A stretch of 64,000 nt of DNA from Enoplolaimus lenunculus. Its lineage: Eukaryota > Nematoda > Enoplea > Enoplida > Thoracostomopsidae. The stretch lies in the NCBI GenBank assembly GCA_030248215.1, contig JASANG010002274.1, forward strand, positions 1 to 64,000, in the 5' to 3' direction. The notes beneath the pieces were generated by a model that saw only the letters and a list, made by a program, of their open reading frames with translations, searched no databases and had not been told where the DNA came from. Shown piece after piece: positions 51,435-60,754 of the stretch. The stretch's first letter is position 1. Every line of letters starts with the position of its first letter. The position numbers were made by a program, and so were the translations under genes.

Positions 51435-51755
51435 TTATTTTTCGCCTTGCTTGACTACGATTATAAACATAAGACATTGATGAAAGCTTCTTGCCAGGTT
51501 TTCACCAATCGGCTTGCTGGCGTCATGACCCTCGCCGTGTATATAATTTGACCATTTTGACAAGAATAATTGGGCACAATCGTTAATTGTTTTTTTTTGT
51601 GAAACAGAATTACATAGTTCCTTATGCACCTTATTGATACAGAAATGAATAATAGGAAGCGTAATTTTGACTGTTATATATGGGGTTTCTGCGAAATCAA
51701 GGTCAATGAAGCTTACAACATTTTTTAGCGTCATACGTGGACCGTTTTCGTGTCT
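51435..51755 (-). other. Unrecognised open frame, possible terminal exon
   Basis: On the minus strand a stretch of about 106 codons is open and ends at a stop overlapped by AATAAA (GCGAAAAATAAACG). It is preceded by an acceptor-like TCCCATTGCAG just upstream of the first codons (RHENGPRMTLKN). The composition looks protein-like, with PYITVKITLPIIHFC and SKWSNYIHGEGHDASKP. I recognise no domain and found no upstream partner exon. It could be a last exon, a decayed gene piece or chance. Confidence 0.2.
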
Positions 51756-52426
51756 CTGCAATGGGAGTTATGCTTGTCGATAAAAGAGTTTTATTCGGCA
51801 ATAGAGGGCGGGCGCCGTGTTTTCAACGAAAATCGTCGATCGCCCCCTTTCCGAGAATTTTCCAAATAACCAATAAAATTTCCATGTTGGAAGCCGTTTC
51901 CTTTCCCTCCGTCTAAAAATGGTCTTGATTCTAGTGATATACAATTCCTGGCTTCATATAGGCTGGGTTTAACATTGATAACAGCGGACGTGTCAAAAGT
52001 CGAATTATGTATTCAAAAAATGACCTGAGAAATCTATATTTTTATTATATTTTTGGTTTTGTCACGTTTTTATAATCATTAAAATTATACGTGTAATAAT
52101 ATTTGGCTATTTTACAATTGTAGAATCATTTAATGATATTTTGGCAAAAAAACGCTTTTTCGTGCGCGCATAATTTCTTGCGCTACAGCATATGAAACAA
52201 AACAGCTCACACCTAATTGTATCTAGAAAAATATACAACTCAGCTTTTAAGACACATGATAAAAGTTGCACCGCGACATGAAAATCAAACGGGGTTGATT
52301 TTTCCAAAAAACGCTCCTGAAATTATGATCACAGATGTGAAACCAGAAAAACTACAACCTGGCTTTCATCTTCTGCAGAGATTTAGAAAAGCAATTTTGC
52401 AATTAATGAAAATCGCATCAAATAAT

Positions 52427-52656
52427 CACTGTAAAGTTCAGTGATTTTATTTTAACTCACAATGAGTCGAATAACTCAGTCTGAGTTCGGACTATCAGAA
52501 CTCTGAATTTTGAGTTGATTCAATTCACTCTGAGTTAATTAGTCAACTCACCCAGAGTCAACTCAACTAAGAGTGAGTTAAAGTTTACTATGATTAAATC
52601 AGAAATAACCAACTCGCAAGTTGAATTGATTAATCAACTCATTGGAATTTACAGTG
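52427..52656 (-). mobile_element. MITE rich in GAGTTGATT motifs, copy 2 (reverse)
   Basis: It starts CACTGTAAAGTTCAGTGA and ends CAACTCATTGGAATTTACAGTG. Read on the minus strand it parallels 48554-48804 block by block (CCAATGAGTTGATTAATCAA, then TCTGATAGTCC, then GTGAGTTAAAAT). Both copies have two termini of their own, so two independent insertions are more likely than one 4.1-kb element. Confidence 0.85.
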
Positions 52657-52659
52657 ATG

Positions 52660-53535
52660 GAATGTTGTCTTTTCAATGCGAAAGCGGAATCTTGGGATCG
52701 CCAACTGAATATGTAGAAAAACTGCACGCGATGAAAATTTTACGGTTCCTATGCCCTCCGTATCTGTAGTGTGTTGCTTTGGTATCAATTAATTATACAA
52801 ATTTTTTTTTGGATTTTACATTTTGTGTTACAACTTTGGCTCAAAATTTATCGAGAGCACGTATAACGCCACTGAACAATTTGATATTATAGTTTTTAAA
52901 GCTAACGTCAGCTGAAACCTCAAAGATGTTGCATGACAAAGTGACAATTATTACACATCTTTTTGGCTTGCTTTGACAACTAGTAATAGCTGTTAATGAT
53001 GAGCGATTGTTAAGTGTTCTAGACTCAAATCCTTCTATTTTTTCTTAACGTTAAAAGCTTCCGGTTCAGCCGTCATATGTAGATTTTTAGTTATTTGAAG
53101 TTTTCTTAAACCCATTTTATCACAAGACGCTGTACTTGTAGAAGTTAAATAAATGTTCATCTATAATGTTTTTAACCTTTCGCGTGGAAAATTTCCGAAC
53201 TGTACATATCCGTATGTTGGTAGCAAGAAAAGGGGTAGTTTTCCTTCACACTTGGTGTAAAAGACTTCCCCCCCAGCAATTTTGAAATGTATGGCTGATG
53301 GCCGTAATAGAAGTATAAACCATATTCCTAAGCATTAACCTCTAAGCTTATATATAACTAAACCGAACACTAAGTCTAAGTCTAAGCCCAAACTTTCCAC
53401 TGTGGGAAAAAACTACTAAAGTTCAAAAAAGCACAGTTGCTTCTGATAGCAAAAAGTTTCAATACTTTATGGCTTAATTCTGCTTGAAAATTTTGCATTT
53501 TTGTTTGCAGAAGAAAATTCTGATCTTGAGTGTTA
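52660..53535. other. Non-coding stretch
   Basis: No gene or terminal repeat recognised except a TAAGTCTAAGCCC repeat fragment at about 53315-53395, related to the TAAGCCTAAGC family. The rest is AT-rich background. Confidence 0.4.
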
Positions 53536-53543
53536 GAAGCATG

Positions 53544-53892
53544 CAGGAAGGCACCGAATCTACGATTTAACCGAGTTCTACTCGGAATCCAATGTTAATT
53601 TGCCGAATCTGAATCCAAATCTTGAATGTTGCATATTTAAGATTTATCTATGATTTGTTTGAGAATATCAACGCAATGACAGCCGCATAAAGCTTCTAAT
53701 CGTTAATATATTTTGTAACCGACCTCAGTTCTAAGATTTGTGACCTGAAATAGAAAATATTGGTTACATATAACAACTTATTTAAAATTTTATTGTTTAA
53801 AAATGAAAATTTTTTGATTCGGCTTTTTCACAACCAAATCCGAATCTGAACCGTAAATTTTTGTCGAATCCGAAACTTGGCTTGCTACCCCC
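53544..53892. mobile_element. hAT-like MITE (GGCACCGAATC family), copy 2
   Basis: Left end CAGGAAGGCACCGAATCTAC, right end GCTTGCTACCCCC. The 8-mers GAAGCATG (53536-53543) and TAAGCATG (53893-53900) match at 7 of 8 positions. The interior parallels 13149-13508, including GAATATCAACGCAATG and GGCTTTTTCACAACCAAATC. Confidence 0.85.
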
Positions 53893-54075
53893 TAAGCATG
53901 TAAAAGATTTTTCACCATGTGACTGAGATAATATTTATTTTGGCATGCCTTGAAGATTTAGCAAAAAATGTGTTACATATCCAACGCGATTTTGTTATAG
54001 AGTAGATTTGCACTAATAAGTAAGAATATTTTATGCTTGCAGATTGAATTAAACATAAAGCCTACAAACGCTATG

Positions 54076-54304
54076 TATATGTCGTAGGCGAATCTGCTAT
54101 TTAGGCCAATTATCAATTGGCCTAGGCCATTCTGCTATAACCCAGATTGGCTAACGGTATTGCGTCTGTCCAAAAAATAATATCTAATTGGTCTATAAGT
54201 TTAATAGCAGGTCAGCTTAGGCGAAACTGATATTACTCAAAATAGCAGATTGGCCTAGGCAAATTAGTAATTGGCCTGAATAGCAGATTGCCCTACGACA
54301 TATA
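54076..54304. mobile_element. Fold-back MITE with ~60-bp inverted arms
   Basis: TATATGTCGTAGGCGAATC then TGGCCTAGGCC at the left is mirrored at the right by TTGGCCTAGGC then GATTGCCCTACGACATATA. Each arm repeats AATCTGCTATTYAGGCCAATT-like units twice. TA lies at both outer edges. There is no coding capacity, and a transcript would form a long hairpin. Confidence 0.85.
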
Positions 54305-55147
54305 CATTCTGTTTTGTACACTAATCTTTCCAATGTTTGTTGTGTTTCGAAATTTTACAGTTTCTAAAAAACGTGTTTGGACAATATTTTGTCCGCCCAC
54401 GGCGCAAATGGGGTTTGAATTTATGTTGTATTTCGGCCATAATTTTGCTCATTGGTGAGCTTGAAATGAACCCTCATCGTGACAAAAATTTTACTAGAGC
54501 CGGATTGGTGGATACATTGCCCAATTGCCATCCGTAGACCAGCAACTGATTTCAAGTGAGATGTCTGTCATTTCAATTCAATAAAATTGGGTCTATAGGT
54601 AACATGAAGAGATGCATAATTATTTTTATAACACTTTTTTGTTCTTCTCTACTTCTAATCATTTCCATTAGTTTGTTGTCATGCGTCTGGAGTATGTATA
54701 TTTATTGAATTTTTTTCTCATAGCTACTTGATCAACTGGCTTTTTCTGCTTCAAAACGGGAATTTATTCATAACTCAGAGTAACGCTGTTGAACAATAGC
54801 ATTCAGTTACAAACAACCGCATTATATTGCCATAATTTAGTTCGAACCACCAAGTCGAAATATTAATGTGCCCATTATGTTCACTCATACCGCATTATTA
54901 CTAGAAATTTGTGAATAATTAAAGAAGTCCAACCAAACAGATCAGCGACAACGCTCACAAATAAGCCTACACCGTCGATTGGGTCATTCGGTCAAAACAA
55001 CCTTACAGGGTGCTTGGCTTATCTGTGACCGCTAATCATATTGCTCCATTTGAGATTCTGTGCTACTCACCAAAGGTTACATGCAGCTTTCGCTAAATTT
55101 ACAAATTATTAAACAGCGCTATCAGCTACAATTACTTTAAAAACTCG

Positions 55148-55710
55148 CAGGGTGTTAGTCGGATTACTAAATTTCTGTTCAGATTCCAACTGCAGTCCAG
55201 TGTTGTTCTGATGCCGGAATTCTAGCATTTTTCGGTTAACTATCATTTCCGGTCAACATTAAGATTGTTAGTTTACTATTTTATTTTTAGAGACAATCAT
55301 AAAAACAAAAATAGCATATACAATTTTGCACATTTGTGCGCTCGAGTATGTGTTGACAAACCGGTGGATTATGTGCAAAACGTGACAGATTCCAACTGCA
55401 GTCCAGTGTTGTTCTGATGCCGGAATTCTAGCATTTTTCGGTTAACTATCATTTCCGGTCAACATTAAGATTGTTAGTTTACTATTTTTTAGAGACAATC
55501 ATAAAAACAAAAATAGCATATACAATTTTGCACATTTGTGCGCTCAAGTATGTGTTGACAAACCGGTGGATTATGTGCAAAACGTGACACAATGTGTGCA
55601 AACGGTATTTACAGTTTAGAGACCGTAATTAATCAATTATCAACTATTAAACATAAAAGTTAAAATGCTGGTTTCGATTCCCATTAAGTTTTGTTCCGGT
55701 TAGAACCCTG
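55148..55710. mobile_element. hAT-like element carrying an internal tandem duplication
   Basis: CAGGGTGTTAGTCGGA at the left faces TTCCGGTTAGAACCCTG at the right. Inside, 55180-55385 and 55386-55588 are two near-identical copies of about 204 bp. They differ by a 4-bp gap in a T-run and few substitutions (for example CGCTCGAG against CGCTCAAG). No clear 8-bp duplication was found at the edges. Confidence 0.65.
55180..55588. repeat. Recent ~204-bp tandem duplication
   Basis: Both units start CAGATTCCAACTGCAGTCC and end near TGTGCAAAACGTGACA. Near-identity marks the duplication as far younger than the surrounding diverged repeats, or as an assembly artefact. Confidence 0.95.
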
Positions 55711-56274
55711 CTCGCTTGCCATGCCATGTATACAAGTTACATTAAAAATCCTCTGCCTAAAATAACACTGTTATCTGAATAAAAAATAATATCAACACAG
55801 ATCCCAAAGACAAGTTGTTTCACTGTTCACAGATTTAGAAATTGTTGTTTGGGCCTTATAAAATGGTGAATAGGCAGTTTCAATCTTGAATCTTACTTCA
55901 AAATTTAGCAACTCTGTTGGAGGATAACCAAGATTTTGGTCCGGTTGAACCTGCATGCCAACGTTGTGGCTAACATACTGTCTTCTACGCGAAGAAATCC
56001 GATCGCAAAACAGAAACGAGTCAAATTTACGTGCGATTCTGAATGCAAATGAGTTCATTTAGCATTACAACTTTATTATTAGCTGTCTTTGTTTGCTATT
56101 TTTGCATGGTCTTTGTTTTTTTTTGTCCAAATCAGACACTTTCTACCTCATTAGCACGACTATTATCATTGGTCAACCTGTGTTTCCTACGGGGCTTAGC
56201 ATACGGTTCATTACTAACGTTGAGTTTGCACACGTTTGGCTACTATTGCATTCAAGGGTCTAACAGTATTATAA

Positions 56275-56420
56275 GTGTATTCCTAAACCTAAACCTAAGC
56301 CAAGCATCAACACAAGTGAAAGCCTATAACTAAGCATAGTTCTTAATCTAATTATAAGCAAAAAAAGAGTCTAAAGCTTAGAGCTTTACTCTATTGCAGG
56401 CCGTCAGAAAAATACGGTAC
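56275..56420. repeat. TAAGCCTAAGC dispersed repeat, longest copy
   Basis: Begins CCTAAACCTAAACCTAAGCC and ends TTTACTCTATTGCAGGCCG followed by a GTACGCCTCTC-like block. It shares this order with 30565-30665 and 31890-32015. Confidence 0.6.
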
Positions 56421-56885
56421 GCCTCTCAAAGTAATACGGGTCATATGTTTAATGAGGTTCCTTAGAATGCGAGAATTAGAATACAACATCTAAGAGGTTA
56501 TGCACTATGTGGTTTATTAACGATTTTACGTATGCGTACTAGTTCCACTGAGTAGAGTATTTTCTTAGTATAAAGTTCTGGTCAAATTCTAAAATTTCAC
56601 CTAACCCAATTTCAAAGCTGCATATACATTCATAATTTTGATTTTATTAAAAGTGAAAATAGTAGTATATGTAATAGTGCCGTGGTTTCTGTCGAAACAC
56701 TAACCTTTAAAGCAACACATACGTCCTGTGTATCGGGGAATAGAACAACTGAATTACCATACGATAAGTTTAACAACACTATGTACAGAACTGACGCTAA
56801 AATGATAGCGATATGAACGTGGTACTACAACTTATCATTCGTCGTTACTTATTTAGTTACCATTATTTCATCAAAAATTCAGTCT

Positions 56886-57105
56886 GAGGCTGCGATTCGA
56901 CCTCCAGATCCACGGATCTGACGCGTTTATTACCAGCGCTTTGCTGTTAGGAGTTTGACGCACGAACCCGAGCTCACTCTGTACATTATATGGACATTTT
57001 GTACTAACGCGTAATACAATAGTCAAACAATGCGTATTGTATTTTGTTTAGCGTGCAGTCTGTGCTGTAGTTGATCATAGCATACTCTATGTGAGAATGG
57101 GTTAA
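56886..57105 (-). mobile_element. Element with tRNA-like core and TTAACCC end, reverse copy
   Basis: The right end GTGAGAATGGGTTAA matches the termini of 27426-27698. On the minus strand the core reads CGTCAAACTCCTAACAGC...GCTGG and then GGAGGTCGAATCGCA, parallel to the tRNA-like core of the sister copy. The left end is poorly preserved. Confidence 0.5.
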
Positions 57106-58337
57106 TTTAATTTTTTTTTCAATTTTCAATTATGTCACCCAATTTGTTGTACGCCTCTATGGCTAAGCAAAATCGAAAACATTACAGAAAACACAGAAAA
57201 ACGCTTTAGTTTAGTGCGGAACTAAATAGCTTCAGTTTGTAAACGATTACATACCATACAATGATCGGATAACGTCGTTTTTTATATGCTTATTGTTATT
57301 AGTTGATCACCTAACTTAATTTGCATTTACCACGGCCATTTTGGTGGCATGGGTAACAGCCTTTATTAAAGTTACTGTAACTGGTTCCATTGTTTAACCT
57401 ATGCCTGTGTGTTCTATGTTAGTTGTTGCTGGGATAACGTTAACTGGCCGAGTTTTTGTATATTGTTTGAAAAAAAGAATGCAGGACACAATACACAATT
57501 ACCATAATTAAGTGATAACAGGATCCCAATTAAAGCGAGGCTTTAGTTTATTTGAATTTTTAACGCAACGTTGCAAAACTTTTTGTTATATTTATCATTA
57601 CCGATGTGACTGGTGATGCATCCAGAATGAAATGTATGAATGATGGGTCGCCCGATATATTTGATAGTGAAATAAACACAATAGTGAAACGAACAGACAA
57701 ATGTAGTACGAAATTTTAATACAAAATTTTGGGGTTGATCCCTGTTGGAGGAGCAACGACTTACGCGTGGCGCAAGCAGAAAACTTTGAGCCGTTGTGAT
57801 CCGTTCCACGTTGATCCGCCAGTGGATTTTTTACTTTGATCCGAAAGTGCTGGCATATGGGCGACACGTGGCTTCAGTCGTTTTGTATCACAACTTCAAA
57901 CAATGTGTTCGTGGTCAATGGCAGAGCTACAGGATATACCGTAACTTGTCCATTACGGTCACACGCTTGATAAAAGTTTTATATTAGAATTTAATACAAA
58001 CATCCCGTCTGACTTTTTGCTCGCTTAGGTTGGGAGGTTTTGTTAATAATTATGCTTGTTTTGACTCATAGTTAATACATAATCACATGGCATCCATCTG
58101 ATTTTTGGCTCGCCCGCACTGTTGTTGCATAGCGTAGGCCCTTAAGCCCACCCGCAGCCTTATATATTATATATGTATATATGTATATCCAACAACTAAT
58201 CTCCCTTAAAGAAAGTCTAAGATTCGTGGGTTCATTTGAGAAACGAGCAAAAGATGCTGTTATGGTTATGAAAATTAGTAAAATAGCTATTAGCAGTTTT
58301 CGCCAACGCTGGAAAATTGCAAAATTTGAGCATTTTA

Positions 58338-58560
58338 GGGTTGCGTAATACTTGTCGTGCGACGCTGTCCGTCACAGTGTGTCACCGTTCGTCACCATAC
58401 GGTATCGTGCGTTCGCAATTCACGCGCCGGACGGTAACGGACGGAGCCGGTCGGGTGACGCACGGTGACGGACGGCGCCGTACATGTGACGCACGGCGAC
58501 GGACAGGCGCCGTACGAATGAGCGACCGTGCCGGACGTCAACAAAAGTATAGCGCAACCG
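58338..58560. mobile_element. PIF/Harbinger-like MITE with GC-rich tandem core
   Basis: Left end GGGTTGCGTAATACTTG, right end AAAAGTATAGCGCAACCG, with TTA on both sides (58335-58337 and 58561-58563). The core holds degenerate tandem units of about 30 bp (GTGACGCACGGYGACGGAC, GGCGCCGTAC) and is strikingly GC- and CpG-rich against the background. It is related by its ends to 11705-11820. Confidence 0.85.
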
Positions 58561-60754
58561 TTAATCCTTTGGATTTAGCAAATTTTTTTGGTAATTAATG
58601 TTTGAGCTGCAAATATGGACTTAAGCCGCCTAAACACTCTCCCTCGATCAGTCACTGCAACATATCCAAACTGAGTTGCGTTAGAACTTATCGAGTTTAC
58701 CATGTTGTTGAAGAATATGTTATTGATAAGCGCTAACGAATCCACATCCAATACTAAAGGTACGTCGGCGTAGCCCGCCCCCCACAATTGTAATCAAAAC
58801 CAAAATTTTGTCTTATGATTTACCAATACAATGATGTTTAGCTTCTTGATCGCTTCGCTCGCAAATTATTTCTGCAGTCATATTTTGCGTCGGTCCCTTT
58901 CAGGAATTTCTAGATACTGTACTGCCGATAAGCAATTTAATAAACTCAAAGCATTCACTACGCGATCATCGAACGCCACACTAAAACACATCCAACTCCG
59001 CTCAGCAATCAATCACACAAAACTAAACGAATTTATTAGACCACCAGTGATTATCGCGTAAACGAATGTTTACATTCCGTCTTGTATTATGAGCGTTCTA
59101 TTAGCAAATAATACTAATATTAAGCTTCATTCATGTATTAATACCTATTGCATTCATGTTTTTAGGTGTGTTTTTTTCTGTCTCATAACACATCTGCGCT
59201 ATTGCCTGTTTAGGGCAGTGTTTCAGGAACAATGTCTGTATATCAACGAACCAGCCATTAGCATTAACGACAACCCTTTTGCTAAAAACCCTCCTGTATA
59301 CTCAGTAATCATGCTTCATAGCATTGCTGGTGATTTCAATACCTAAAACGTATATATAAACGACAACATTTATTCGCTGCACATGTTTGCAAATGATTAA
59401 TGTACTTCATTAAACAAAACATTCAGTGGGCCTTGTGCGATGTTTTTTGATACTTGCAACCTTTTCGGAGCCGATACTGTAAAACAGCGGTTTTTGGCAA
59501 AAAAATTTTGGCTCAAAATTCATTTGTTTATTTGATGAGAGAATTTGACATTTTGAACTCTAAATTTTAGATTTAGAGCTGTGATTAACACATCTGTGTA
59601 ATGTTTTTGTGACGGCATTCCATCCACGGTACCGGATTGCAAGCTTACTGCAAAGCGGATGTTCTGTTCATCATATGTAAAAATATAAATTCAATTTACT
59701 CTTCCGCGTATGAATTGATACAATTTCAAATGAAATCTATTTTCTGGTTTGACAGGCGTGTACCATCACCATAGTAGCTTGTATGCACAATAATGAGCAC
59801 AATGCTAAAGCCTACGCCTTTAAGCCTGTCGATAATAGATGGGCAACAAATTGTGCAGTTGATAAGATTTTGGACAATAAGTGGAGGGCCTACGAGTGGT
59901 CGGACGTGCAATAGTATCATTCAAAAAATTTTATTTTCAGAAAATATTTAAAATAGCACTAAATGAACGCGTCAGCTTCGTATCTACAGCGTACATGGAA
60001 ACAAACAATCAAATAATTAATATTTTAAGTTGCGTCATCATATTTTAATAAATTATCGTCTGTGACAAACTGAGGTATTTCCAACACTTTACCACATATT
60101 CCAATTATGTCTGTCTACTACAACCAATAATTTAAACAGCTCGCTTTATTGCTAAAACTCACAATACGAATAGTAACTGCGTTATTAATGGAATGGCTTA
60201 TATCGCGACGTGGTTTCATAGTAATCCAACAACATGCAATAAATATTACAACACCAAATGCTGTACTACAATTGGTTCAAATAAACTGACCACAACTCAA
60301 ACGTACCAATTGAATTCGTCAAGAAAACAATACACCAGTTTCATCGACAGATCCAACCACCAATCAGCGTTATCAGTACACGAGCTTTGGAAAAATTTAT
60401 TTAGCATAAACAATTCATTTTGTGACAATGTTAGATCCCTTACGACGCGTTCAACCGGACTTACTACTTTGCAACATGGTTCGTTGTATCCTATCGGCAC
60501 TAATGGACAGCATAGTTGTGTATGTTTTGATTGCGTTTGCTTTCGAAGCATTATTGCTCGTTCCTAATAATAATAATATTGCAGCAATTTGGATTCTTGA
60601 TTTAATATCCCTTACAACTAACCGCCGTGTAACGCGACATTTTGCTGATTCAAACAACAAAAGTGTTGCTGCTGCTGTCGCCGCACACTGCAGCAGTAGT
60701 CACTTTACCTCACTGATCAGCAGCGGTTTTGTTTCGCACGCTGACAGTAACATT
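58561..60754. other. Region upstream of the Ly6-type gene
   Basis: No independent gene recognised. The last part (about 60193-60754) is less AT-biased and has overlapping open frames on both strands. One frame, open from an ATG at 60428, runs without a stop into the first exon of the Ly6-type gene. This part may be 5' UTR or an extended first exon. A Met there would add 109 residues with one strongly hydrophobic stretch. Confidence 0.35.

Noticed and set aside
48554-52656. One 4.1-kb transposon with 230-bp terminal repeats
   Set aside because: Each terminal block has two complete ends of its own, and nothing between them resembles a transposase.
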